NCBI RefSeq assembly: GCF_016798245.1
Contig: NZ_JAEUZA010000003.1
Span: 489,194-553,193 of the forward strand
DNA length: 64,000 bases
Origin: Alkalicoccobacillus gibsonii
GTDB taxonomy: Bacteria > Bacillota > Bacilli > Bacillales > Bacillaceae_D
Reading direction: 5' to 3'
Shown one piece after another: positions 33,805-42,232 of the stretch. Position 1 is the stretch's first letter, and every line of letters starts with the position of its first letter. The notes under the pieces are model-generated. The model saw only the letters and a program-made list of their open reading frames with translations. It was not told where the DNA came from and did not search any database. The translations under genes and the position numbers were made by a program.

Positions 33805-34467
33805 TTAATGTTCATTTTTCGTATTAAAAATATACGTTCTTTCCGTCCCATGATTATACATTCTACTTCTCGTATCATCTTTTGATATGAAGATAGTCTC
33901 ACCTTTCTTCACGACATAAGATATAGGTATGGATATCCCACAGTTCTGAAATGAACCATCGGCGTGACTCGTTCCTATAACAGTTGTACTGTATTTCTCA
34001 GATATTCTCGTTGCTTCGCGGATCCACTCTGCAAATTGCGCTTCACTGAACATGCCTGTACCGATTGGGTGAAAAATCATATCTAACTTCGTATCAATGT
34101 ACTGATCTAATTGCTCATACCCTTTTAAGATCTCCATACATAAGATATAGCCAATTTTCATTTCACCTAAGGAAATATGGAAAGGCTCAACCAATTGCTC
34201 ATTCGTTCTAGCTTTTCTTCTATCTAAAAGAATTCTCCCCTTATTATCAATGATTAGAGCGCGGTCTTTTGAATCCCTGTCTAAATAACCGGTAACTACA
34301 AAAATGCCCTGGCTATGGGCTAGCTTTGCGACTTTTCTCACATCTTCATAACGTTTTATGTAACCTTCAGGGAAGAAAACAAGATCGTTTTTAGATGCAG
34401 AAATGATATGATGTTCTAAACTTTGAAGGTCGTCCTCCTGCTTAGGTTGAGAAATGATGATATCCAT
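33805..34467 (-). CDS. Carbon-nitrogen hydrolase family protein
   Basis: 220 residues, nitrilase superfamily. Catalytic triad candidates in order: Glu in VFFPEGYI, Lys in DRRKART, and Cys in GYILCMEI. The family cleaves or makes C-N bonds (amidases, nitrilases, N-carbamoylases); this small form lacks the usual long C-terminus. ATG 34467 lies after GGAGGG. Substrate unknown. Convergent with the paralogue-B lipoprotein gene. Confidence 0.8.
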   Translation of the reverse strand: MDIIISQPKQEDDLQSLEHHIISASKNDLVFFPEGYIKRYEDVRKVAKLAHSQGIFVVTGYLDRDSKDRALIIDNKGRILLDRRKARTNEQLVEPFHISLGEMKIGYILCMEILKGYEQLDQYIDTKLDMIFHPIGTGMFSEAQFAEWIREATRISEKYSTTVIGTSHADGSFQNCGISIPISYVVKKGETIFISKDDTRSRMYNHGTERTYIFNTKNEH

Positions 34468-34678
34468 ATATCCCTCCAATAATTGTAGACATGTTATTAA
34501 TATTATATCTTATTTATTGGTAAATTTACCACATTTATGAGTGCTTAATGTTATACTCATAGAAATAGACACATAAATTAGGAGTAAGAGGGTTAATCAT
34601 AAAATATAGGAAGTATGTTTGGTGATATATATCTATAAGAAAAAAACAAACAAAGGAGAGCAAAACAAGGAGGGACTA

Positions 34679-35113
34679 ATGGAAGACAGCGGTTGTGTGT
34701 TTTGTGACATTGTTCATAAGAGGGCAGATTCGTATTTGATCATTCAAAATGAGGACACGACGACTTTTTTAGATAGTAGTCCAATCGCAGAAGGTCATAT
34801 GCTTGTCGTACCAAATAAGCATGTTATAACTATGGATCAATTGAATGACAGAAAAGCTGCAAATGAACTGATGCAATCCATCATAGGTGCCGCTCATTTG
34901 TTAGTAAAAGCAGGAGTTTGCCCGGATTACTCTATACTCCAAGATAATGGGGAACATGCGGAACAAGACATTAAACATGTTCATTTTCACATTATTCCAA
35001 GACACGCTAATGATCATGTTCAGTTTAACCTTCAGACGAACTCTAATGCTCAACAGGAAGAAATGATGAGAAATATTTATAACAAATTAAAAATCACTAA
35101 TGGAGGGCTTTAA
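34679..35113 (+). CDS. HIT family protein
   Basis: 144 residues. Histidine triad HVHFHIIPR with the nucleophilic central His; N-terminal zinc-type CVFCDIVH; substrate loop in SSPIAEGHMLVVPNKHV. HIT proteins hydrolyse or transfer nucleotidyl groups (e.g. AMP-lysine, dinucleoside polyphosphates). ATG 34679 follows AAGGAGGG. Its stop overlaps by one base the start of the next GNAT gene (TAATG), so they are coupled. Confidence 0.88.
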   Translation: MEDSGCVFCDIVHKRADSYLIIQNEDTTTFLDSSPIAEGHMLVVPNKHVITMDQLNDRKAANELMQSIIGAAHLLVKAGVCPDYSILQDNGEHAEQDIKHVHFHIIPRHANDHVQFNLQTNSNAQQEEMMRNIYNKLKITNGGL

Positions 35114-35595
35114 TGAAAATATCTTTGATGAAACCTAGTGAAATTAAAGAAGTGAAGAATATTGCCGAGCTTAGCTGGCACGATACATATGAGGGCATTA
35201 TCTCAGAAGAAGTTAGAACGAAATTTCTGAGTCAAGCATACAATGAGGACGTTTTATTAATGAGACTAGAACGATCCCCCTTTTATGTAGCAAAAGTAAA
35301 TGATCAAGTGTTAGGTTTTGCAAATTTCTCAAATAAAAAAGAAAACGGGGATGTGGAACTAGCGGCCATTTATCTACATCCAGCGCATCAAAAGCAAGGG
35401 CTTGGGTCAGCCTTACTTGAATTTGGATGTAAGCAGTTGAATCCAGATCATGTATTTGTTGAAGTTGAGTCTGATAACATAAAAGGGAAAAGCTTTTACG
35501 AAAAAAAGGGTTTTAACGTAGTGGATACCTTTGACGATAATTTTGATGGTCATATCTTAAAAACAGTACGAATGTCACTAAACTTAACCACATAA
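35113..35595 (+). CDS. GNAT acetyltransferase
   Basis: 160 residues. Acetyl-CoA loop HPAHQKQGLGSALLEF; opening strand MKISLMKPSEI and C-terminal SFYEKKGFNVVD complete the fold. Translationally coupled to the HIT gene by a one-base overlap. This type often acetylates diamines or antibiotic-like amines. Substrate unknown. Confidence 0.86.
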   Translation: MKISLMKPSEIKEVKNIAELSWHDTYEGIISEEVRTKFLSQAYNEDVLLMRLERSPFYVAKVNDQVLGFANFSNKKENGDVELAAIYLHPAHQKQGLGSALLEFGCKQLNPDHVFVEVESDNIKGKSFYEKKGFNVVDTFDDNFDGHILKTVRMSLNLTT

Positions 35596-35603
35596 CATGA
35601 TCG

Positions 35604-35937
35604 TTATTTTTTATTCGCATACATTCTAGCCATACTTGAAGGGATAAATGTGACCGTGTAAGATCCAAACCATTCTCTTTTTAGCTTCTTGGCTAATAGA
35701 ATACCAGCTTCGTTATGATCGTCCTCCATCTGAATTCCATTTGGGATCAGCGTATCTGTGTCCCAATCAATCCATTGTCCGTAGAGCTCGGCCCATTCCC
35801 GAAGCTCTCTAGCTAGGGGGAGAGATAGTTGGAAGTCGGATAACTCGAGATTACATCCACAGGTTTTACACCATATTGGATTTGCTCCGATCCGCTTCGA
35901 CTTTTAATGCTTTGAGAGTAGTACATTCACAACTCAT
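35604..35937 (-). pseudogene. Cys-rich small protein gene, frameshifted
   Basis: ATG 35937 opens MSCECTTLKAL and runs to a stop after 23 codons; the neighbouring frame continues SKRIGANPIWCKTCGCNLEL through REWAELYGQWIDWDTDTLIP to ...FIPSSMARMYANKK at 35604. Removing one base from the T-run at 35912-35915 (plus strand) joins them into about 111 codons. CEC and WCKTCGC suggest a metal-binding N-terminus. Similar hypothetical proteins are common in Bacillaceae. True pseudogene or sequence error. Confidence 0.65.
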
Positions 35938-35969
35938 CTTAATACCTTCTTTCTAAATTATATCAATAC

Positions 35970-36003
35970 AAAGCGCATTAGACTAAGGCTAATGCGCTTT
36001 TTT
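35970..36003. terminator. Strong hairpin terminator
   Basis: Perfect 12-base stem AAAGCGCATTAG (35970-35981) and CTAATGCGCTTT (35989-36000), T-run on the plus side and TTTG on the minus side. Lies past the PhnB-like gene. Confidence 0.75.
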
Positions 36004-36034
36004 ATGAGCGAAAGGGCTGAATTGGATTACTAGA

Positions 36035-36484
36035 TTAAACGAGGTTATCCAAAAATGAACTAGCATCACTATTGAATTTCCACATCACACCAAATTGATC
36101 AATGAGCATACCGAAGCTAGAAGACCAAGGCACCGATGAGATTGGCATAATGATCGTTCCGCCTTTAGAAAGGTTAGCGAAAATGGTTTTATTTGTATCA
36201 GGGTCACCGTCAATGATGCTGATCAAGACATTTGTTCCTACACGTACTTCACCCGTGACAGCTTGCATTGATGGTAATACGTCTGAAACCATCAATACGT
36301 TATCTGAGAACGTTAAGCGAGACTCCATGATCATATCTTGTTCATCTGTGGAGAGAGGAACAGATGGGTCTTGCGGAAGTACTCCAAAGCTTACCTTTTT
36401 GACTGTTGCTTGTAAAGCTGTTTCATAAAATGCCAAAACCTCATTTGCGTTTCCGTTACATTGTAAATATGCGATTGTTTTCAT
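36035..36484 (-). CDS. PhnB-like VOC family protein
   Basis: 149 residues, glyoxalase-like fold of the PhnB/YxaH group (AYLQCNGNANEVLAFYETAL, GTNVLISIIDGDPDTNKTIF, SFGMLIDQFGVMWKF). Despite the historical name, no phosphonate or ubiquinone role is established. AAGGAGG precedes the ATG. Divergent from a WYL regulator with a palindrome between them. Confidence 0.85.
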   Translation of the reverse strand: MKTIAYLQCNGNANEVLAFYETALQATVKKVSFGVLPQDPSVPLSTDEQDMIMESRLTFSDNVLMVSDVLPSMQAVTGEVRVGTNVLISIIDGDPDTNKTIFANLSKGGTIIMPISSVPWSSSFGMLIDQFGVMWKFNSDASSFLDNLV

Positions 36485-36533
36485 ATGTTATATCCTCCTT
36501 CTTGGTATAACCGAAGTATAATAGACCATAGGT

Positions 36534-36547
36534 GACATATGTATGTC
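36534..36547. promoter_or_regulatory. Palindrome between PhnB-like and WYL genes
   Basis: GACATA-TG-TATGTC at 36534-36547, a perfect dyad in a 80-base divergent intergenic region; candidate operator for the WYL/DeoR-type regulator. Confidence 0.5.
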
Positions 36548-36564
36548 GTATATGGGAGGGAACT

Positions 36565-37488
36565 ATGCAGAAAATTGAACGACTCATATCAATGATCATG
36601 ATTTTGTTACAGAAAGAAGTAGTACCTGCGTCTGAATTTAGTCGTCTCTTTCAAGTATCCAAGCGTACGATACAACGGGATATTGAAACATTAACGTATG
36701 CTAATATTCCAATTTATGCGCATCAAGGCCATGCAGGTGGGTATGCACTCATGGATGAATATAAGTTCGATAAGCGATTATTGACTCATAAGGACATTGA
36801 AAACATCGTTGTGGCATTAGATGGATTTGAACAGCTAATTATGAATGAAGACATCGATCTGACTATTCAAAAGATAAAAGGAATGAGTCATCTGGAGTTA
36901 ACACCTAGTCTGGATCTAAGCTTTTATCATTGGGTAGGTCGAAATCAACTGAATGAAGAAGTCATCTATCTAATTGAAGCGATACGAACGAATCACTCTA
37001 TTTCATTTGATTATGTGGATCATAAAGGGGAGATCACACATCGGGTGGTCGAACCGTACAGGATAAAAATGATTGAGGTTCATTGGTACTTGATTGGATA
37101 CTGCTTAGAACGTCAAGATGATCGAATGTTTAAGCTATCGAGAATGACAGACTTAAAGAAAGAAGGTTTGTTCACCCCAAGACCACAAAGTCAAATGCTC
37201 AACGAAAAAGGAACCAAAAAAGAAAAAGTCGTTGAACGTAAAACACCGGAAGTGAAAATAGAGCTAGACATTAGTGTCAGAGACCAATTTATTGAAAGGT
37301 ACGGGCGACAAGCCATTCAAAAGATAGATAAAAGGAGATTCCTGGCGAGCATCGAATTACCTCAAAATCAGTATGCGTATCAATTTCTCTCAGGGTTCGG
37401 TAAAAAGATTAAAATCATTGAGCCAAAGGAATATATTGAGCAATATGTTGAGTATTTAGAGGAAGCGTTGAGGTGTTATAGGGAGTGA
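36565..37488 (+). CDS. YafY-type regulator (HTH_11 + WYL)
   Basis: 307 residues: N-terminal winged helix VPASEFSRLFQVSKRTIQRD, then a WYL domain at about residues 130-290 (VHWYLIGYCLERQDDRMFKLSRM). WYL domains bind nucleic acid or small ligands. ATG 36565 follows GGGAGGG. Divergent from the PhnB-like gene it likely controls, a common arrangement. Confidence 0.88.
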   Translation: MQKIERLISMIMILLQKEVVPASEFSRLFQVSKRTIQRDIETLTYANIPIYAHQGHAGGYALMDEYKFDKRLLTHKDIENIVVALDGFEQLIMNEDIDLTIQKIKGMSHLELTPSLDLSFYHWVGRNQLNEEVIYLIEAIRTNHSISFDYVDHKGEITHRVVEPYRIKMIEVHWYLIGYCLERQDDRMFKLSRMTDLKKEGLFTPRPQSQMLNEKGTKKEKVVERKTPEVKIELDISVRDQFIERYGRQAIQKIDKRRFLASIELPQNQYAYQFLSGFGKKIKIIEPKEYIEQYVEYLEEALRCYRE

Positions 37489-37612
37489 AAGGGTGGGTAT
37501 GAATAAACATCATTCAATGAATTAAATTCTAACCCTCTAAGGTAAGATAATTTCAAATACAATAGTGAATATTCATTCTAATTAAACAAAATCTCTAAGT
37601 ATAATTGTGTAG

Positions 37613-37858
37613 TTAAGACTTCCTAGGATACCGTTTTATTGTAAAGGGCTGGAACAAAAGGGAACGCAAAGATTTGTCTTTGGACACGGAGGGATAACAG
37701 ACCGAGAGAGACAACCTAGTTGTGTTATCTCCCAAGCTTTTTTATATATTGGTTTTTATAATAAATTAAATGATGCCAAGCGAATTCTACTTGAGTCTAA
37801 TCATTATTGCTGTGATTGGATTAAGGATTGTAACAATTTAAAGGAAGTTTTGAAATAG
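37613..37858 (+). other. Orphan open stretch with embedded hairpin
   Basis: The 415-base gap (37489-37903) holds no normal gene. An 81-codon open stretch, with no ATG, GTG or TTG near its beginning, encodes GTQRFVFGHGGITDRERQPS and LYIGFYNKLNDAKRILLESN, stopping at 37856. Inside it GGGATAACA (37691-37699) pairs with TGTTATCTCC (37723-37732), followed by AAGCTTTTTT, as in a terminator. It may be the tail of a lost gene, or the hairpin may be the real feature. Confidence 0.35.
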
Positions 37859-37903
37859 CATCGAATGATTCATTAAGACATTCCATAGCAGAGGAGAATT
37901 TTA

Positions 37904-38350
37904 ATGAACGAACTAGCTACTCAATATTGGCAAGACTATTGGGAGAGTAAAGATAGTATTGGAAAAGTAGTGGATGCTGGTCAGTTTGGTGATCAACCAG
38001 ATCACTTACTTGAGTTGATTATAAATGGTAGAAAAACAGCGACCTGTTACGGTGCAATTTTTTATACCATTGAAAATAAAAGAATGCCTCAACCTGGAGA
38101 CTACAGCATCATTCTTGATAGTAAAAATGAACCACGGGCCATTATACAACTAACTAAGGTTGATATGGTTCCCATGAACGAAGTTACCGAAGAGTTTGCA
38201 GTGTCTGAAGGTGATGGAACTTATGAGAATTGGTACGAGATTCATAGAAGGTTTTTCTATGAAAAGTGTCGGGAAGCAGATATTGAGTTTGATGAAATGA
38301 TGACTTTGGTTTGTCAAACGTTCCAATTGGTAGATTTGAAGCAATATTAA
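37904..38350 (+). CDS. ASCH domain protein, paralogue 1
   Basis: 148 residues, ASCH fold (PUA-like RNA-binding barrel): LLELIINGRKTATCYG, PGDYSIILDSKNEPRAIIQL and SEGDGTYENWYEIHRRFF. ASCH proteins are thought to bind RNA; some hydrolyse N4-acetylcytidine or regulate translation. GAGGAG precedes the ATG. A paralogue lies at 51725-52168. Followed by a membrane protein gene 17 bases downstream. Confidence 0.85.
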   Translation: MNELATQYWQDYWESKDSIGKVVDAGQFGDQPDHLLELIINGRKTATCYGAIFYTIENKRMPQPGDYSIILDSKNEPRAIIQLTKVDMVPMNEVTEEFAVSEGDGTYENWYEIHRRFFYEKCREADIEFDEMMTLVCQTFQLVDLKQY

Positions 38351-38367
38351 CCTAGGGAGGTACTAGT

Positions 38368-38742
38368 TTGAGGTTTCTAATATCTTTTATCGGTTCTTAT
38401 ATCATACTAATTCTACTAGTTTGGTTTATACTATTAGCAACAGGAGACTCTAATTATAACTTCTTAATATTGTTTCTGTTTTATGCATCGCCAGCATATT
38501 TTATATTTATTCCTTTATCTCATTTCAGTATTAGATGGATACGAGAAAAATATAACGTGATAGGGTTTTTAGCCTATTTATTAGCAGGGTTTATAAGTGG
38601 ATTCATTTGTTTGATGTATATTAGTGGAGGTCGCTTCTATACGGATTGGCCTGCAGCAATTACCCTTATAATAATAAGCTGTGTGGGGCACTTAATCTTT
38701 TATTTTTGTTATTTAATCCGGTGGAAGGGTTCAACGAATTAA
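38368..38742 (+). CDS. Four-helix membrane protein (UPF0715-like)
   Basis: 124 residues with four predicted membrane helices and a short polar loop (SIRWIREKYNV). Overall pattern recalls UPF0715 proteins of Bacillus (YwlA-type), but this is a weak match by eye. TTG 38368 follows GGGAGG. Likely cotranscribed with the ASCH gene. Function unknown. Confidence 0.6.
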   Translation: MRFLISFIGSYIILILLVWFILLATGDSNYNFLILFLFYASPAYFIFIPLSHFSIRWIREKYNVIGFLAYLLAGFISGFICLMYISGGRFYTDWPAAITLIIISCVGHLIFYFCYLIRWKGSTN

Positions 38743-38791
38743 TTATCTAAAATGAATGGGATCATTGAAAAAAGACTAATGTAACTAATAC

Positions 38792-38857
38792 ATCAAATTT
38801 TCTTGATTAATCTTCTTTAATCCTATAAACTTTATTTAATCAAAAAAAGTTGATTAA
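38792..38857 (+). promoter_or_regulatory. Two ArsR-type operators upstream of arsR
   Basis: ATCAA-N6-TTGAT at 38792-38807 and TTAATCAA-N6-TTGATTAA at 38836-38857 match the ArsR/SmtB imperfect dyad ATCAA(N6)TTGAT. The second sits just before the arsR ribosome site. A third copy occurs at 39208-39223. Confidence 0.8.
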
Positions 38858-38869
38858 GGAGGTGAAAGC

Positions 38870-39184
38870 ATGCAGATACAAGATTGTAAACCAAAAGAAT
38901 ATGATTTTGATGTACTTGAAACACAATTTAAAGCCTTAGCGGATAAGAAACGAATTCAACTGCTTCATTTGTTAAGTACAAAAGGGCAAACCTGCGTGTG
39001 CGATTTGGTTGAGGATATGAATATGCCTCAGTCGAAATTGTCTTATCATTTAAAGATCCTAATGAATGCGGATTTACTGACTAAAGAAACAAAGGGTACA
39101 TGGAGTTATTATGCTGTGAATAAGCATGTCATGGATCAGCTATTGTCAGAACAATTGTGCTGTGTATTAAAGCCATCAAGCTAG
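38870..39184 (+). CDS. arsR: Arsenic-responsive repressor ArsR
   Basis: 104 residues, winged-helix ArsR family. CVCDL in QTCVCDLVEDMNMPQSKLSY is the As(III)-binding motif in the DNA-recognition region; extra CC near the C-terminus could supply a third ligand. First gene of arsR-arsI-arsB-arsC. Released from ATCAA-N6-TTGAT operators when arsenite binds. AAGGAGG precedes the ATG. Confidence 0.93.
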   Translation: MQIQDCKPKEYDFDVLETQFKALADKKRIQLLHLLSTKGQTCVCDLVEDMNMPQSKLSYHLKILMNADLLTKETKGTWSYYAVNKHVMDQLLSEQLCCVLKPSS

Positions 39185-39207
39185 CGGCTTTCTTTTTTAG
39201 CCCATTA

Positions 39208-39223
39208 ATCAAAAAAATTTGAT
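39208..39223 (+). promoter_or_regulatory. Internal ArsR-type operator
   Basis: ATCAA-AAAAAT-TTGAT between arsR and arsI, the third such dyad in the locus; it may give the downstream genes separate control. Confidence 0.65.
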
Positions 39224-39242
39224 TCAAGAAGGAGCAAATAAG

Positions 39243-39614
39243 ATGACATATGTTCACATTGGTTTACATGTTAAATGTTTAAAAGAGAGTAGGGCATTTT
39301 ACGAGCGTTTCTTCGGTGTGACTCCAGTAAAAGAAAAGGGGAACTACGTAAAGTTTCTAACGGATTCTCCTGCTTTAAATCTGACATTAAAAGAAGTAGA
39401 GACGTTTGAAGGAAAGCAAATTAACCATTTGGGTGTTCAAGTTGATTCTGCAGCAGATGTACTCTTTCATAAAACAAGGCTAGAGAAGGTGGGTTTTTTT
39501 GCAAGAGAGGAAATGGATGTGAATTGCTGTCATGCCATTCAGGATAAGTTTTGGGTGACCGATCCAAATGGAATTGAGTGGGAATATTTTTATACGAAAG
39601 AGGATGTAGAGTAG
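39243..39614 (+). CDS. arsI: ArsI/CadI-family VOC metalloenzyme
   Basis: 123 residues. VOC fold with [17 protein letters not shown], the cysteine pair in [20 protein letters not shown] and WEYF at the end; CC plus His and Glu are the organoarsenic C-As lyase ligands of ArsI (Fe2+-dependent dioxygenase that demethylates MAs(III)). ATG 39243 behind AAGGAGC. Placement in an ars operon agrees. CadI (cadmium-induced) is the alternative name for close relatives. Confidence 0.85.
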   Translation: MTYVHIGLHVKCLKESRAFYERFFGVTPVKEKGNYVKFLTDSPALNLTLKEVETFEGKQINHLGVQVDSAADVLFHKTRLEKVGFFAREEMDVNCCHAIQDKFWVTDPNGIEWEYFYTKEDVE

Positions 39615-39633
39615 TGAGAGGGGAACGTTTATT

Positions 39634-40932
39634 TTGAGTTCAGTGGTTTTAGCTTCGGCTATCTTTGTTTTAACGTTGGTTTTTGTTATATGGCAACCGA
39701 GGCAATTGAATATCGGCTGGTCGGCATGTGGGGGAGCGATTCTGGCTCTTTTGGTTGGTGTTGTATCATTCACTGATGTCATAGATGTGACGAGTATTGT
39801 ATGGAATGCGACCTTAACGTTTATCGCCATTATTCTTATTTCCTTAATACTTGATGAAATTGGATTGTTTGAGTGGTCGGCCTTACATATGGCCAGAATG
39901 GCAAAGGGAAATGCTGTTCTTATGTTTACATATGTTTGCTTATTAGGTTCTGTGGTTGCAGCTTTTTTTGCTAATGACGGGGCGGCACTCATCTTAACTC
40001 CCATCGTCTTATCAATGGTACGTTCGCTAAAGTTTAATGAAAAGATGGTTTTCCCGTTTATTATAGCGAGTGGTTTTATTGCGGATACGACGTCTTTACC
40101 GCTCGTCGTGAGTAATCTCGTAAATATCGTATCTGCCGATTATTTTGGGATTGGGTTTGTTGAATACGCAACACGCATGATGGTTCCTAACCTCTTTTCT
40201 CTTCTAGCAAGTATTCTTGTTCTGTATCTTTATTTTAGAAAAGATATTCCGAAACGATATGATTATTCGGAGCTACAGGAGCCTGCAGAGGTCATTAAAG
40301 ATTACAAGATGTTTCGTCTTTCGTGGGTTGTTTTAGCCTTCTTACTGATTGGTTACTTGGTTAGTGAATTCTTGCATATACCTGTATCTGTTATTGCGGG
40401 AGTGATCGCACTTATCTTCTTAGGATTTGCAAGGAAAAGCAAAGCGGTCGAAACAAAAAAAGTTATAACCGGCGCGCCTTGGAACATCGTGTTTTTCTCG
40501 ATTGGTATGTATGTGGTTGTTTACGGGCTTCGTAATGTAGGACTTACAGACCTGCTGTCCGATGTGATTCAAGTGGTCTCAGATCAGGGACTTTTCCTAG
40601 CAACGATGGGCATGGGATTCTTAGCTGCCATTCTTTCCTCTGTCATGAACAACATGCCTACTGTATTAATTGATGCGATTGCAATAGAGAATACCGAAAC
40701 GACAGGCATCATAAGAGAAGGTTTAATTTATGCAAATGTGATTGGTGCAGACCTTGGACCCAAAATTACACCGATTGGTTCACTTGCTACGTTGTTGTGG
40801 CTCCATGTGTTAACTCAAAAGGGAGTAAAGATTTCGTGGGGAACGTATTTTAAAACAGGTGTAGTCATCACCCTGCCTGTTTTATTTATCACATTAATTG
40901 GTTTATACCTATGGTTACTTATACTATCTTAA
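39634..40932 (+). CDS. arsB: Arsenite efflux pump ArsB
   Basis: 432 residues, about 12 membrane helices, ArsB/NhaD superfamily ([55 protein letters not shown]). Extrudes As(OH)3, Sb(III) in exchange for protons. TTG 39634 is about 11 bases after GAGGGG. arsA is absent, so it acts without an ATPase partner. Confidence 0.93.
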   Translation: MSSVVLASAIFVLTLVFVIWQPRQLNIGWSACGGAILALLVGVVSFTDVIDVTSIVWNATLTFIAIILISLILDEIGLFEWSALHMARMAKGNAVLMFTYVCLLGSVVAAFFANDGAALILTPIVLSMVRSLKFNEKMVFPFIIASGFIADTTSLPLVVSNLVNIVSADYFGIGFVEYATRMMVPNLFSLLASILVLYLYFRKDIPKRYDYSELQEPAEVIKDYKMFRLSWVVLAFLLIGYLVSEFLHIPVSVIAGVIALIFLGFARKSKAVETKKVITGAPWNIVFFSIGMYVVVYGLRNVGLTDLLSDVIQVVSDQGLFLATMGMGFLAAILSSVMNNMPTVLIDAIAIENTETTGIIREGLIYANVIGADLGPKITPIGSLATLLWLHVLTQKGVKISWGTYFKTGVVITLPVLFITLIGLYLWLLILS

Positions 40933-40949
40933 AAAAGGAGCATATAAAG

Positions 40950-41369
40950 ATGACGAAAAAAAGTATTTATTTTCTCTGTACAGGTAACTCATGTAGAAGC
41001 CAAATGGCTGAAGGATGGGCTAAGGAATATCTAGCTGATGAATGGAACGTATATAGTGCGGGAATTGAGGCACACGGTCTGAATCCGAATGCAGTGAAAG
41101 CAATGAACGAAGTAGGAATCGATATCTCGAATCAAACCTCGGATACGATTGATCGTGATCTACTAAACAACGCAGAGTTTGTAGTGACCTTATGTGGTGA
41201 TGCAGCAGACAAATGTCCTACAACGCCCGCGCATGTTAAGAGAGCTCATTGGGGATTCGAGGATCCGGCAAAAGCAGTAGGAACAGAGGAAGAAAAGTGG
41301 GCGTTCTTCCAGCGTGTTAGAGACGAGATTGCTGAGCGGATTAAGAAGTTCAGAGAGACTGGTGAGTAA
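40950..41369 (+). CDS. arsC: Thioredoxin-dependent arsenate reductase
   Basis: 139 residues, low-molecular-weight phosphatase fold. P-loop CTGNSCRSQ (Cys10) and the redox pair in [11 protein letters not shown] (Cys82/Cys89-type) identify the thioredoxin-linked ArsC of Bacillus and Staphylococcus. Reduces As(V) to As(III) for ArsB. ATG 40950 follows AAAAAAGGAG. Last gene of the ars operon. Confidence 0.95.
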   Translation: MTKKSIYFLCTGNSCRSQMAEGWAKEYLADEWNVYSAGIEAHGLNPNAVKAMNEVGIDISNQTSDTIDRDLLNNAEFVVTLCGDAADKCPTTPAHVKRAHWGFEDPAKAVGTEEEKWAFFQRVRDEIAERIKKFRETGE

Positions 41370-41384
41370 TTACATTTTCATGTG

Positions 41385-41501
41385 TTATAGATGAAAAATC
41401 CCTTTTACCAAACTAAAGATTAAGCGAGGGACATAAAGTAGGATCTCAAAAAGTAGTCCCAGCCAATCAATGTATTCACGTTTTTTCTTCTTCTTTTTCA
41501 T
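41385..41501 (-). CDS. Small basic membrane protein
   Basis: 38 residues starting with MKKKKKKREY, then WLGLLFEILLYVPRLIFSLV as a membrane helix. AAGGAGG is four bases before the ATG, strong support. Positive-inside rule puts the Lys-rich start in the cytoplasm. Not recognised; similar tiny bacillary membrane peptides act as regulators of larger membrane proteins, but no partner is evident. Convergent with arsC. Confidence 0.6.
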   Translation of the reverse strand: MKKKKKKREYIDWLGLLFEILLYVPRLIFSLVKGIFHL

Positions 41502-41638
41502 AGGGCCTCCTTGTTTTATTACTAATTGTATCTATTGTATCTGAATGAATTAGGTTAAGGTGTAAAGTTATTATAAAATCTGATTTGTCATACGAGAGTC
41601 GTGTATCGAGATATTAGAGAGTAATAGGGAGACAAGAG

Positions 41639-42127
41639 ATGAAAGAAATGATTTGTTTTACGTTTGAAGCAATGATTGATGTTCCTGTGGATGTTGTTTT
41701 CGCTTGTTTAAATGAAGACAAACATGTTTTACAATGGAACGATTTTATCGTTGAGAATGTGTATGATGGTGATGAACAAGATTTAAAGGAAGGGTCAATC
41801 TTTATCACAAAACAAAAGGTAGGAAAGAAAATCATTGAGCTTGAAGGAGAGTATAGTAAATACAATCCGCCTCATGCTGCTGAAGTGAAAACGAATACAA
41901 AAGAAGGTATAGGCTTTACTCGATATCAATTAATTGATAAGGGTGGTCAGACTCACTTTAAGGTTGAAGTAGCAATGATACCAAGAAATATGTATTATTC
42001 GATTCTTACTAAGACATTCAAGTGGAGCTTTAAACTTATGTATACTGAACAGTTTGAGAAATTTGTTGAGTATACACGTATGCAATATAAGATGAGCAAA
42101 GATATACCCGTAGAACTCACTCCGTAG
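41639..42127 (+). CDS. SRPBCC superfamily protein
   Basis: 162 residues, START-like barrel: N-terminal ICFTFEAMIDVPVDVVFACL and C-terminal long helix TEQFEKFVEYTRMQYK. These small proteins bind hydrophobic ligands or act as cyclases. GGGAGA precedes the ATG. Alone between the ars operon and a LysR gene; a terminator follows. Confidence 0.8.
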   Translation: MKEMICFTFEAMIDVPVDVVFACLNEDKHVLQWNDFIVENVYDGDEQDLKEGSIFITKQKVGKKIIELEGEYSKYNPPHAAEVKTNTKEGIGFTRYQLIDKGGQTHFKVEVAMIPRNMYYSILTKTFKWSFKLMYTEQFEKFVEYTRMQYKMSKDIPVELTP

Positions 42128-42133
42128 CAAGTA

Positions 42134-42167
42134 AGCACCAAAACCACCTTGGTTTTCGGTGCTTTTT
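42134..42167 (+). terminator. Hairpin terminator
   Basis: AGCACC...AAACC (42134-) pairs with GGTTT...GGTGCT (to 42163), then TTTTTT. Confidence 0.75.
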
Positions 42168-42232
42168 TCTATTGTCAGGCATTTCATGTACAATAAAGAA
42201 AACACATGAAAGCAACAAGAAGGTGAGTCCAG

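Noticed and set aside
39480-40004. 174-codon minus-strand frame opposite the arsI/arsB junction
   Set aside because: Antisense to clear arsI and arsB genes; no ribosome site and no family; a shadow frame.
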